A stretch of 64,000 nucleotides of DNA from positions 1,364,001 to 1,428,000 of the forward strand of contig JAZGTN010000088.1 of the NCBI GenBank assembly GCA_037783415.1, given 5' to 3'. This DNA comes from Leptasterias polaris (taxonomy: Eukaryota; Echinodermata; Asteroidea; Forcipulatida; Asteriidae). The position numbers were made by a program, and so were the translations under genes. The notes beneath the pieces are model-generated. The model was not told the origin of the DNA. It searched no databases and saw only the letters and a program-made list of their open reading frames with translations. This document shows positions 31,101 through 43,491 of the stretch, in pieces. Within the stretch, counting starts at the first letter, position 1. Every line of letters begins with the position of its first letter.

Positions 31101-34100
31101 AAACAGTGTCGTTCGGGAAGACACACAACGTAATTTTTAAGCAATTTGTTTCACACAAGTCATTATTTTATAGTGTTCAAAGCATTTAAAGGTACGACTA
31201 TAGCAATATTCGAACTTAATCACGTTACCAAGTCAACCAAAGGTTTATCTATACCCTTGCATGATACAGTATTGCATTAAAACAACCAGTAAGTGATAAC
31301 TTCTTAAATGGACCAAATTAAATATACATGTAGCATGTAACCGGGAAAAGGCAGGGTTAACTTTTGGTAATTACTCCACCGTATACCATACTACCAACTA
31401 CCATAAAAACTTCACCTGGTAAAGAGCACTGGGGAGCTGTTGATATGTTTTTCACTCCTAAATTTGATCTGAGACAGGCTTCAGGCATGAAGCATTTCTC
31501 AGGCATCTGAAAGCACACAATTCTATGCAACAAGGGTGCTTTTTCTTTTATTAAATTTTCTTGCAACTTCGATGACTGATTGAGCAACAATTTTCACAGG
31601 TTTGTTATTTTTTTTATGCACCATGTACTATGTAGGGATACACCACGTGAGGATTGTGGTCTTTAACAACTACCAAAAGCATTCCCTGCCTTTAAACGTT
31701 TTGTTTTCACCTCGCCGTACAAATAGAGGCGCGACTCCAAATAAATTGTATATTTACAAACCTGGCATTTCAACATTATACTTCATAATGATAAGTCTAC
31801 ATCTTTCAATGTTTGTCTTTCTATTTTGATAAACTCGTATTGCTCTTTAAAATGTCCATGTATAGTCATAATCCTGTACCAGGCCAACCGGATTGGTGAG
31901 GGGGCGGTAAGAGCCATATATAACCCCCACGGGGATAAGGAGTTTCCGAGAGGGGGCAGCGATCAGAATCATACCACGTTAACAAAATATCTCCATTTTG
32001 GAAGGTCAAACTGTGACTAAATGCGTTGGCAGTCATACTTTGCCGAAATATGCGAGTTGAGTTCATTTGAAAAACATGTAATAATTGAACTTTGTACTAC
32101 TTTATTTCAGAAAGTATGGGTACAAATGTTACCACCGGAAAAAGGGCCAACATACAGTATTGGTGTATCAATTGTCATAAAGAAAATAACTAAAGACCAC
32201 AGTTTCACAATTAGCTTAAAATAATGCGTTTGAATTATTTACTAAAGCATTTTCTTCGATCCGTATCGTTACCTTTCTTTTCTTCATCTGATAATTCTAA
32301 TGTCAACATTTTCATGTTCTCAATGTTCCCACGTCAAGGTACCGCTATAGGGCCTATGGTTTGTAACAATCTTATGTTTTCATTGCGAGATCTTTGAAAA
32401 TGCACAAATTTGTAACCGCTGCACATACAAAAATCTTGTTTAAGCTGGAGAAAATTTCCAGTGCGTAGGATCTTTAAGTATCTTTTAAATTTCACCTCAA
32501 ATCGTGTTTGATGTCTCTAGCCCTTTCCCTCTCATTTTAATTGCATTTTCATTGTCATTTTCCAAGTATGTATTTGTAAGTTTGTGTATTGTTTTTGTAT
32601 TGTATTCTTGCCTTGAGCACTCTAAGGGAGTGCGCGTGTTATAGGTTTTGTTATTAATATTATTATGACTATTTCCTTTTTGTCTGGAAATGAAGCCCCC
32701 TGAACTTCCAGGATATTACATTTTAGACTTTTACAGACTTTACACATCACCACAAATAGAAATATGAAGGTTTGGTTATAACAAGGTCCATGTTTTGCCT
32801 TTCAGAAAGAGACAATACGAAGGCGCAGGGATCAACAAAAAATCCCGAAATTAGGAAAAATCCCGCCAAATCACGTGTCTGTTATAAATAAAACAATTTA
32901 ACAGCGTGCACAAATTCCTTGCAAAAATATAAATGTTTTTTCCTTGTTTTCACTAAAACGGGACCACTCAAGTGAAGGAAATTTATACAATTTGGTTTAT
33001 TATTTTTTTTCATTGAAAAGTGGATAATTGGAAACATAATTCATTCTTCACCCCCCAAAACAAGATGCAACGTCCTTTAATCTTTTAGGGTATTCTGATA
33101 AACCGAGCTTTACAAAAATGTAATAAAAACTATTTTCGATTGAAAGTATTTTCCACACAAAAATATTATTGTTTTTGAGACAGCCTCTAAATAACACCGA
33201 AGCCGTTCCCAGATCAGACCGTGCAAGTCTTGAATGTTTTCGATGATTGGTTTGTACATCTACAATGCACATGTACAATGCTCAAAGGCATTATACAGGA
33301 TTGGTAGAACTGACAATGTAGTCGCAGACAGTGTTCATGTTGTGTGTGATCAACAATATACATACAATAGCAAACCTGTGGAAATTTTGGCTTAACATCT
33401 TTCGTGTGAGTCGGCAGAAAATAGTGAAAACCATGCACAATTGTTTAGCATGTAAACACATTGTCCTTAATTTGGTTGTAACAACCAAACATTATTCGAC
33501 TACTGTGCGAAACTTGCCTTCTATTTACATTGTAGTCTTTATTCGCTACCACTAGTATTCATTTCCACTTATGCTGTCTTATCTCAACGGCGTATCTATG
33601 TTATATAATATATTGTTAGAACTATATATTATTAGAACTGATAACATTTTGACTTCAATCGTGGCTACTACAGAAACGGATTTCTGATAAACACGATATT
33701 TTAAAACATTAGGCCCCAACCACTGTACATTGTAATAATGTATGAACGTGCTTCTGTTGAACCTCACGTGATTTCTTTTCTGAAGTGAACTTTGGTTGAA
33801 TTGAAAGAAATGCAAGTCGTGTCAATAGCGGTGGGTTTCTGGTTTTCAAAGGAATGACAATGAAACGTTGTTATAACTCTAACAATACATCACACAAATC
33901 CAATAGCTGTCAAGAATCTAAAAGGAACAAATTAAAAGGCAGCGGTTGCTATAGCACCTTGACAGAGCAGCATGGCAGCTTTTAATAATGAACATACACA
34001 TTTTTATTTCGCAACATCAGAAATAATTTCATTAAATTTTGAACATTTCATATAGAACCGCCTGTAATTTGGAACTGTTCGAAATAACGTCGGTGGGCAG

Positions 34101-34339
34101 TCCGATTAGGAGACTTCGATCGTTTAAAAACAATGGTCTCACTAGCAAAGACGCTATCGTGATTCACTACCTGATGCATCTTCAGCATGGTTAATTTTTG
34201 GCTCAATGTCATTATGTGGGCTGTACATGTATAAAAAAATAAGTATGTTAACTGTACATGGCTATGCAACATTTACATGTATATTTAAGCCTGCGCGTCC
34301 ACAAACCAAGGCTCTAATAGGAGAACATTAGGCCTGGCC

Positions 34340-34580
34340 TAGACTCAATTAAAGGCACCCTTCACTATTGGCAAAGAGTCATTAAAGTCTCAAGGGCCCG
34401 ATTTCATAGAGCCAAGCACAGCAAAATTATGCTTACCAGAATAAGGTTACCAGCCAACCTACTACGTCACATGTACAATTTGTGACTGGTATCCTGCTCA
34501 TTTCGACTTCGCAGAAAAACTGACAAGAAATATTGTCTGCTTAAGCAGCTCTTTGATTGGGCCCCGATCAGGGTAACCAC
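34340..34580. repeat. SINE-like repeat beside gene C 3' end
   Basis: GCCCGATTTCATAGAGC, TTGTGACTGGTATCCTG and TTAAGCAGCTCT phrases recur, often inverted, at 58820-58940, 61240-61400 and 61880-62065. A short interspersed family, unclassified. Confidence 0.5.
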
Positions 34581-34646
34581 CTTGATCTCAATGGGATATA
34601 TGAAAGTTCCGATCTGAGTAGACAAACGACCCTGCACATTCAACAA

Positions 34647-35989
34647 CTAATAGATGGACTGTTTACGAGATGTAGGTGTGTTTTCATAAACAGGACAAGT
34701 TTCCTCGAACTGCAGAGGGCTCGAGTTGTCTAACCTCAACGGGGGCGTGTCATAAACGGGCCTGGTTCCACCCTGATTGACGGGAGAGGCGGGGCCTTCA
34801 AAGCTTTCCTTTCGTTTGATTTGCTGAGTAAGGGCGGGAGGTATGTCGTACAGTGGGGCGATACCATTTTCGCGAGGGGAAATCGGTACAATGTCGTAAA
34901 CGGGAGCATTGATCATGCGCGGTGAACCCGGTATTAAGTCGTATAGGGGACGAACGACAGGGTTAGCCTCCAATGTAGAGTCTGCCTTCGTGTTTAAAAC
35001 CGGTGAGGGCTTTTGATCATTCAGACATTTTTCTTTGGGTTTCTTGGGAAGATTCTCGTAGATCTCCCCTCCTGCTGGATTGGGTTGTCCAACATGGCTT
35101 CCAATTTCAATGATATCGTATTCGTTGTCGCTCTTTGGTAGCTCATCGGAAGGTTTAGCTTTGGAAGGAGAGTCGTTTAGACCGCGATCCGCCGAATGCT
35201 GACGTTGAAGCTTATCGTACGTCTTCTTGTGACCTGTGGCGCTGATTTCATCATAAGTATTCGGTCGGGTTTTACTACCAACATGTCTGTCTGGATCGAA
35301 ACCTTGGGCTTCGTGCCTCTCAAGCTTATCATAGGCAAGGTTGCTACCGGTAACTCCAAGGGCACCATAACCGGGCGCGACCGGTATCGACACGCTCAGG
35401 TAGTCTTCAGACCCGTGGTGGGGTGCACTTTTCTGTCTCTCCAGTTTGTCGTAAGTATCGTGCTCACCTCCGGTCGGACCTATTATGACAGTGTTGTACG
35501 CCTCGTCGTCCGGGTCGGTGGGCACAATACGATTAGGGTTTGTTCGATCAAATTTGTTGTAGGACGTAGCTGGGGAAGTACGCCCACTGCCAAATGCAAC
35601 GGGTGGTTTCACGACAGTGTCCAGGCCCTTTAAGTTTTGATAAGGAGCTCGGTCTGCATTGTCAACGACCTTTTGATCTAACTCGGTGTACACCAGACCG
35701 TTCTGCCCAAGACATACGTTCGACTCCATTTTATTGGCAGTCGGGGACTCCATTTGGGCGCATGCTCCTCCTTTCCCGATGGCCGTTTTCTTCTGCTCAT
35801 TTATTCCGTTGCAACTGGCGACGAGGTCTTTGACGTCTTGGTACGTGTTGACACGACCCGACGGCCGTTGGTTGTGTACGAAGGTAATTTCATAATCGCT
35901 TTGACCTTGATCTGTGACTGTTTCCTGTCCAGTTGAGCAGCTGCTGTTTTGAGGGGCAGGTATTTCTGTATAGATGTCCGGAGTTGGAC
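34647..35989 (-). CDS. Gene C exon 6: tyrosine-rich cytoplasmic tail
   Basis: A 1343-bp exon, phase 1 in, with stop at 34647. It encodes GPTPDIYTEIP, YTEL, YQNL, three copies of YDKL followed by ER or QR, YDEI, YDII and YENL, then LYDLIP, VYDIVP, LYDIPP and VYDTPP. The acceptor ccaccag has a poor pyrimidine tract, but there is no AG in the 45 bases before it. The in-frame ATG at 36005 lies in the intron and is not needed. Confidence 0.87.
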
Positions 35990-38900
35990 CTGGTGGCGTA
36001 AACATTGACCAGAATTGACATTGTTTATAGAATTCAAAACACTGTTACGGTTCGGTTAAAGATATTATACAAGATTGGTAGAGCTGACAAAATAGTCACA
36101 GACAGTGTTCATGTTTTGGGTGATCAACCATTATAGGCCTATACTTGAAACGTCAAACCTGAGAAAAATTTGAATTATTCCGTTGTGCGGTCAAGAGAAA
36201 ATAAAAACCATACCTCAGCACTAAACAATTTTTCCGAAGGGAAGGGTTTCAGATACAGTTATCTCGAATATGACTTCATTTCACAGGGAAATATTTCATT
36301 GAAAAAAAAGACAACAAAGTCTGGCAACGAACAATCAGTAAGCTTTCAGACTACTATTGTCTTCTAAAATATTATGAAAACTTGTTATCTATTTTGTTAA
36401 ACTGTTATATCTTCCCTTTATAAGGTGTAATTTCCAATTTAAAGTCCTTACCAATCCTGTATAATAGGCCTACATTTGAAACAAGATACATATGCACTTA
36501 GTATAAAACTGGAACACAGTCTTCTACAATGAATACTTATATTTTTTGATATACTGTTTATCTTCTTTTTAGTATAATGTGTCATTATAATGTGTCATTT
36601 CCAAGTGTCATTTCCTCTTTCAAGTTGCCAGGAGAGAATTTAACCCTGCGGCGTTTATAGTAAAGAATTTTATTTTTAAATGTTTGTTGGAATTCCTTAC
36701 CTTGTGCTGGCGAGCTGGATGTCAATAACTCAAACAGAACCCCAGGCTCTGCATTCCGTCTGTAATAAGAATATTGTTTTTAATCTATTAAGGCAGAATA
36801 ACATGCAATGGCAGCCATAATTAAAATTTTAAAAACTGTTTTTCATTCTACCTAGATATTTTTCAAAAGACAAACAAATCTGCGGTAGCCCTCTAGCCAG
36901 GTATATTTCGCAGGACATCATCTGACTGTGTGCCAAATTCTATTCTTGTATCATCAAAGGCACAAAACCCCTAAATAGTTTCCCCTATCTGTCCCATGGA
37001 CTCTTCTATTGCAACGCCACAGCACGAGTTTTTGCCAACCGAGGTAGGAAAACTATGGAAAGCCATAACTGCAAATCAAAAACAGTTTGTAGCAATGTTA
37101 CACAAATATTTAAAAAAAGTGTTGAATTTGTTGGAAACAAATCAACCAATCATGGGAGGTATTTCAGTTCATAAATCTTTACAGAAAATGTTGAATTTGG
37201 TCACAACATTTGTTAACACGACTGAATGTTTTGTTAACATTCGGCGCACTCTGTTTATCAACAATGGAAAGGTCTAGGATTTAAGTGATTGACGCATGCG
37301 TACTTCTCTCTGGAACGACGCCTCCTCCTTGATATTAACAACAGCATCAACGTCACCATGATGATCAGAGCGGCTGCCACGCCCCCTATCCCTCCAAGCA
37401 TCCTTTTATCTTCAAGGAAAGATGGATTGTTGTTGGAGGACACGTCTTCGGGTAGAGCAATCTCTACAGGTGGAATCCCGCTCGACGTTGCCGATGATGA
37501 CGGAGTTACGGACGATGAAGACTCCGATGAAAGCATATCGGCAGGAAAAGTAGGCGTGGTTATGTTTGTCTCGAGGGTCCCTTCGCTGGTCGATTCTGGT
37601 TCGGTGCTTGCCCTTTCTGCATGAGATATTATAATGAGATACTGTTTTTGTTAGGGTTAGTGCCAAGGTTAGTCTCTAAGGGTTAGGATTAGGGTTGGGG
37701 TTAACTTCAATTTTAATTTTTTAACTTAGATAAAATACAACTTGGCTTTAGTCCCAAGACTAAACAAGTCAAATTTACATAGATAAAGTATTACAGTGAA
37801 AAAAGGGGGGAAACAATCACACAAAAAATCAGCAAGTTAGAAATGTAGCACTTTTAAAAGTGGCTATACACCGTTTTACATTCTACACTACATTATAGGC
37901 CTAAATTGAGTTACAAATATATTCACATTATACATATTCAAAGTTTTGTTTATGGCACGTCATATTTGGCAGTTCAATGTTATTCAAGAACATATTTGGA
38001 CGCTTCAATACAAACACTGAAATGGTAACAATAACATTATATACTTTACACGTGATTTATAGTTTTAAAAATATAACAAACACGTAACTAACAACAATGG
38101 AAAACACTTTCGTTTTTCCGTCAACGACTGAAGAACAATAAAAACCGAGATTAACAATATTTAGAAAACATTGACAATACTAATTTAACAAAGTTATCAA
38201 AAAAGTTGGTACAAATTCATCACCGAAACTTTTAAGTGACACATTGCCTTCGAATCTCTCGATGTTTGCTGTTTGTAATTACTCCATATCCTTTGAAGAG
38301 TTGTCCATGCACTAAAACACCTACAGTGTGGTGTGTATAGTGATTAAAGGCAGAACACACGGTCCGCCATTTTGGGGTCAAAAATTTGGTTCTACAAAAT
38401 AGCAGACGGTGTTCTGTCATAAAATTACACAAAAACCGCACAATTTCAAGGGTTGTTTACGTGAATCATGATATTCTACTTTTAAAATGTCTGTCCAACA
38501 ATGTTAATTTCATAACAAACGCTTTTTATAGCCAAAAGCGCCCAATCCGAAGGCAACGGGGTCCTTACAGATAACGCATTGAAATTTAATAAATTGACCG
38601 ATTTTGTATTTGTCGTCGATTACAAATATTTGAATCTAAACCCGTGGAACTAACCTGTAGTTATTCGGTTACATGAACCATCTGCTTGCGGTTCCCAACC
38701 ATCACAGCAAACAGATACTAAAGTGTAGATGTCACGATACGCTATCCGTGGCTCGGCGCTATACACGATTCTAAAAAAAGATACATGATATATATTGTAA
38801 AACGTGGCGAAGTAACGTACATACCCTTACAGGCGAATCTCAAGTTTTTAATAATAATGTTAATACAAAAAATAAATTTTATAATAATAGTGCCTGGTCC

Positions 38901-41900
38901 ATAGTCCTTCAACGCACTCAATGTGCTTCACACAACTATTTTTATAAGCAATACAAGACAAAAAAAACAAAAAACATAACGCACATTTTAAATAATTCGA
39001 TAAGCAAAAGAAACGGCTCAATGAAGACTTAAACCAAATAAAGAAACAAACGAAATCAAAAATCGAATTAAGTTAGGCCAAGTTAAAAAACTAAAGAGTT
39101 TCTCGTCCCCGCCCGCCTCCTTTTTGGCCGCCGCCTCTTTTTTGACTTGGCCTAAGAAAAACATATTTATATGTATATTTTAAACAATTCAAATAAGGAA
39201 AACGAAAAGGCTAAATGGAAACTTTAACAAAACACAGCAACAAAACAAAACCAATATTTAGAAAGTAAACCAATAAAAAAGTAAACGACTGATTGGAAAA
39301 TTATGCCATAAAATAATCGTTAAAAGGGGCTGTGTCGTCATGATCAAAAGTATGAATGTGGCTGTACATGGAATTATAAACTCTCGTCGAGTTACAGCAC
39401 GCGAGCGCGTGAGCTCTCCATTATGATACAGGGAGGGCGCGCGCACAGTCACATGCCTACTACTTTGACCATGATGACATAACACCTTTAATGAAAAACC
39501 GTTGAAAAGTTTTACATGTACTGCAAAAATTGAAGTTGAATAATTAAATGTATTTCCCCTTTTAATTAGTGCAATAATTGCAAAGGGTATAAAGAATAGT
39601 TTGGTTGTTACAAGCACTGTATACTTTTTTTAAATTGGAAATCAAATAATTGCCGCCAAAACCAGAGCGGTTTCTACTCCTTACCGATAAGCTGTGCACC
39701 TGTTTCCCCAAAATCCACACTTAACGGTAGTTCTGAGAGATCTCGATATTTGATCTGTCGTTGTGTACGTCACTGTTGTTCTGTCAGGGGGAAAAGGCAG
39801 GGTACATGTTTATGAGAAAATAACAAGTTTTTAAGTTTGACAATATTACATGGACTGGGTTCTATTCACGATGGGTCAGGAAGGGGTCCTGGGGATGGAG
39901 GGGGCGGGGCTAGAGTTGCAATAATTAGCTTTATTAAGGGACGCTAGAGGTATTGAGACGCACAACAATGGGTGATGTCACGTGGTATTCAACAAGTGTT
40001 GCGTTTATAAACAGAATTACATTATAGTACAGACAAAAATACGCGATTAATAATCACCTGGGGAAAATGAATTTTTTTTTAATTCCGAAATGTCACAAGA
40101 TTATAAATATCAAAGACAGAATACCAGTCCAGTCCACACAGGGATTATAAGTAGACAAGCTTTGCCAAATGTAATACGAGCGAAAGTAAAGGTTTGAAAA
40201 ACATAATTGTACTTGTCGGGTTTGCAGAACATATACTTCCAAAGTAAACATACACTTGCGAAAAAGAAAAAAAAAGGAAAAGAAAACAAGAACAGGAAAA
40301 CAAAAACAAAACACAACCAAACAGGTGTGTTATAAAAACTTCCAAAAACAAGGTTTGCAAAATGTTTAATTACGAAAAACACGCTCTGCCAAAATATTGA
40401 CTTGTGAAAACCAAGTTTTTGCGAAACATACTTGCAAAGAACAATGTTTGCAAAACATACACGTAAAAAACACAACAAGATTGTCAACACCTACTTCAAT
40501 GCATCTCTATTCTTCCATCAACTTGCAATTGGTAATCGCAGAGGCACAAATGGGCTCTCGTAAAATACAGCCAAAGTTGATGAAATTATTATTTGCTGCT
40601 TTACTGTTTTTTCTTTGGACTCTGTACACCCGTACCCATTCTCTTCTCTCCCATCCCCGGCCCCTTACTCCTGCTTTTTAAATCCATTTATTAATTTCAG
40701 TCAGTACATTTATAAACATTCTGTTACCTATTCTATTATAATTATTATTGAATTATCCGTTCACTCTCATGTATGTCTGTATGACTGTTGCATATTTTGG
40801 CAGAATGAATAACAATAATAATAATATTAATAATAAATGTCACAATGGAAATTGTCTCAAATAATTATGAAAGTGCACGAATACTATTAACAGTTTTTCG
40901 TTGGTGTTGTTTTTATTTATTTATTTTACTATTATTTTTATTTTACTAAAATGTGTCCAGCGGTCCAGATTAGTTGCATTGTGTGTTGAAACTAGTGGAT
41001 GGGAATTAATTTGTTCCCTCCTCTTAAAAAAAAGTACCTGCAGTTGCAGTATCTTATTTACCCAGTAACCCTTATTTAAGATGTGGTCTTAAAGAGTGAA
41101 ACAGAGGCGGTAGGATTACTGCACTGTTCTTGAAGGGGGGGGGGGGGGGGTGAGTACTCGTCAGCTGGTACTCGTTTCAGGTTCTAACTGTTATTTATAT
41201 TAAAGCTTCTCAGACTCAAAGAACTCTTCAATAAATGTGTACTTGATGCATTATCATAGATGGGTGATTAGTTGAGATTGTTACGTAATGCAGTGGCACG
41301 CGGTGCCTTTAATTTCTTGTCGGTTTTGAGAAAGTTCCGTGTCTCTTTCACCATAATGGCGTCTATTACCAGCTGGGGACCATGGAATCTGGAGCCCGCC
41401 CCCCCCCCCCCCCCCCCCGCTCAGAATTCTTCCCCCTTCCCCCCAAATGAGATATAAAAATGCAAAAATGAATGGTTTGATACACATGAAAGAAAGAAGA
41501 GATAGTACTAAAGTTCACTGGGAGCAGGGGGGGGGGGGGTGGGTCAAGGCCATGCTAATCGAACGTACATGCATGTACATATACAGGGCTACTGCTGGGA
41601 TGGATAACCGTAACCCTCGATCCACCATATCATATACTATAGAGGAATAGATCCACTGCTGACCAACCGGTCTACAGATGACCGTCCGGCCGAAGGATCG
41701 AGGGTTTACGATCATTGCAATTAGTTTCATCATGGATTCATGGAGGAAAGGTATTGTTATTTTGACACAAACACTGCATGCACCACTTAAAAGTTAAAGT
41801 GATTAAATGTCACTCATAAGAATAAAGATACATGAAATGATGATGACCTACCTTACAGAGTTGGAGCACAGACCATCGACATCAGGCTGCGCAGAAACAC

Positions 41901-41982
41901 TGTTCAACATGAACAGTACGAACACAGTCCCCAAGCAAAGCCTGTGTGTGTCAAACTGCCTGACTCTCCACGCCATATCCAT
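34647..41982 (-). CDS. Gene C: complete EMI receptor with ITAM tail, no EGF
   Basis: Six minus-strand exons: 41852-41982, 39685-39780, 38655-38770, 37304-37616, 36701-36759 and 34647-35989. They sum to 2058 bases (685 codons plus stop) with phases 2, 2, 1, 2, 1, the same as the non-EGF exons of gene B. Order: signal peptide (about 1-31), EMI with cysteines at 39, 65, 72, 97, 98 and 109 and the CCDGW signature, Ser/Thr/Pro-rich stalk (115-186), transmembrane helix about 187-209, basic SRRRRRSR, and a cytoplasmic part of about 470 residues with over 20 tyrosines. The tail contains about ten YxxL/I motifs, one pair an exact ITAM, and YDIP and YDTP motifs near the end. ITAMs recruit Syk-type kinases in known receptors; here that is inferred. 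No EGF unit is present: the EMI exon joins the stalk and membrane exon directly. Confidence 0.87.
36701..36759 (-). CDS. Gene C exon 5: juxtamembrane segment
   Basis: A 59-bp exon, phase 2 to 1, encoding KRNAEPGVLFELLTSSSPAQ. Acceptor attacag, donor gtaagg. It corresponds in position and phase to gene B exon 8 and to the 54891-54994 exon of gene D. Confidence 0.8.
37304..37616 (-). CDS. Gene C exon 4: stalk and transmembrane helix
   Basis: A 313-bp exon, phase 1 to 2. It encodes a Ser/Thr/Glu/Pro stalk with a possible N-glycosylation site (NIT), then GGVAAALIIMVTLMLLLI and the basic run SRRRRRSR. Acceptor catgcag; the donor gtacgc is non-ideal but keeps the phase. Confidence 0.83.
38225..38580. 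repeat. CGGTCCGCC dispersed repeat, copy 4 (inverted parts)
   Basis: Contains ACACACGGTCCGCCATTTTG and, inverted, AGCGCCCAATCCGAAGGCAA and ACATTGCCTTCGAATCTC. The two ends may be terminal inverted repeats of the family (ACATTGCCTTCG and CGAAGGCAA). Confidence 0.55.
38655..38770 (-). CDS. Gene C exon 3: EMI, end with CCDGW
   Basis: A 116-bp exon, phase 2 to 1. It encodes IVYSAEPRIAYRDIYTLV and VCCDGWEPQADGSC, the clearest EMI signature in the window. Acceptor tttttttag, donor gttagt. Confidence 0.87.
38875..38985 (-). repeat. SINE tail in gene C intron 2
   Basis: On the minus strand GTGTGAAGCACATTGAGTGC and a run GGACCAGGCACTATTATTAT, a common SINE 3' tail style. Only the tail is present. 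Confidence 0.45.
39685..39780 (-). CDS. Gene C exon 2: EMI, middle part
   Basis: A 96-bp exon, phase 2 to 2, encoding TTVTYTTTDQ, VKCGFWGNRC and TAY. Acceptor ctgacag, donor gtaagg. It aligns in position and phase with exon 2 of genes A, B and D. Confidence 0.82.
39781..41851. other. Gene C intron 1
   Basis: A 2.1-kb intron with AAT-rich tract at 40800-40850, poly(G) or poly(C) runs near 41138, 41400 and 41528, and AAAACA-rich sequence near 40290. The open frames on both strands here are low complexity. No exon recognised. Confidence 0.6.
41852..41982 (-). CDS. Gene C exon 1: signal peptide and start of EMI
   Basis: It encodes MDMAWRVRQF, the hydrophobic run LCLGTVFVLFMLNSVSA, probable cleavage before QPD, and GLCSNSV with the first EMI cysteine. 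Donor gtaggt, phase 2. A farther in-frame ATG at 42063 would bury the signal segment behind 27 residues, so 41982 (or the ATG at 41976) is preferred. Confidence 0.8.
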
Positions 41983-43296
41983 GTTGTGTTCTTCTTCAAA
42001 AAGTGTCCAAACAATATAAAACAGTTGATACAAGAAAAATGACTCCGTGAAGCTTGAAGACACTCAAAATGTCCCAACCGTTATCCACAAAACAGCCCCA
42101 CTCGTTACCCACAAAACAGCCAATGTGTTACTGTGTAGTGTTAGAAAAGAGCGTCACACAAACGCTGTGTAAAGAATCCAAAGCAAAGGTACACCGTTGT
42201 TATGACCTCCACGCAGAGTTAACTTTAGAAAATCCGTCCGTGGGAAAAGGCAAAGTCCAGTTGCGTATCCAAACAGCCGTTGAGACGATGTTTGTCATGT
42301 GACCCCCTTCAGAGTCACATTGACAATCACTTAATAACGTAACAGGAGAGTCCCTCAACACAAAATTTGTCTTCTTACGAGAAAAAGGGAGTGTTCGTGG
42401 TGCAAGGAACTCCGAATCAAATCAGACATGATGACTACGTCTGAGTCAGGGTTGCAGTTTTATGCAATCACGAATTGAAGAGAGCAAAACAAGAGTGCAA
42501 TGTCCCCCCCTCTGACTGTCACTTGAATTCACACGCTGTAATGATCTCAACGCAGCAGTGGAGATGGTGTTGTCCTCACGTAGCTGTGGTACTCCAAAGT
42601 ATTTAGGTAACTGGTAGCAGCCTTTTCTACTTCACCCACGAAACCGCAAAGTCCTCACACATTATAGAACAGGGCCTATTTTCAATCGATTCCAACCCCC
42701 AATGCTTCTTGTGCAACGCATTGACCCGTGTGCGACAAAATTCACACAACAAAAGTCGGTCGAGTTAATTCTATTGTTGACTGAACTCTCCGGGATAAAA
42801 ACGGTCCATTCTTGTCTAGAAAATGGAAGTTGTGTGGAAACCAACACGTCCCCACAACCGTAGTTTTTGTAGTTATGGAACTCTTACAAGTGGAGATGCG
42901 TGGGATCTGTGTGTTGCGAGTAACGGCATGTTGACCTTTACGATTACACATGCGGAATATTGAAGGGCATGCATCGAAATGGCCCCGGACATTGCAGCAT
43001 TGGCGCTCATTATGTGTGGGTGAGACCCAGACCTAAACTCCCCTTACAGGTGGCGAAAAGATTAGCAGTGATTTATCTCACACTGGGACTTGTTGCCAGT
43101 CTAGCGTGAGCCTAACGCGGCATTGAGGGCGGTATGACACATCCAAATTGTCCACCCACAATGAATGATAAACTGAGGTCACTAAACGGGGTGGGTGGGA
43201 GAAAATAATTAGTCATAGAGCTTTATACACTTCTTCTGATTGTGTGCTCGCCGTTGTGACATTGTAATTGTGGTTGCCCGTTTTGTCTGTCCTGCT

Positions 43297-43491
43297 ATTA
43301 CACTGTAAATTGACACCACGGTTGTTGTCACATATCATACCAAAAAAGAATAACAATTTACAACATAGGTTGTTAATAAAATAACACAAATTTCTGCCTA
43401 CGTAATTACATAACACCACATGGTGTTAATTTTGATTCTCTATTGGATATCTACATGGTGTCAATTTTAACACCCCAGTTTTTTCAGTATA
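43297..43491. mobile_element. Possible MITE with CACTGTAAA end
   Basis: Starts TACACTGTAAATTGACACC and ends GGTGTCAATTTTAACACC followed by TTTTTTCAGTATA. The ends are imperfect inverted repeats. Confidence 0.45.

Larger units (their letters stand above)
25191..34646. other. Intergenic region between genes C and B
   Basis: About 9.5 kb with no supported gene. It contains a 115-bp tandem duplication, a (GTT)n tract, a MITE at 29191, dispersed repeats at 28375, 29660, 30860 and 34340, and a LINE-like 3' end near 32590-32660 (GCGTGTTATAGG followed by TTATTAATATTATTA). Short open frames here lack domain or exon support. Confidence 0.6.
35990..38654. other. Gene C introns 3 to 5 (between exons 3 and 6)
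   Basis: Non-coding except exons 36701-36759 and 37304-37616. AT-rich; holds the inverted CGGTCCGCC repeat at 38225-38580. Nothing else recognised. Confidence 0.6.
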
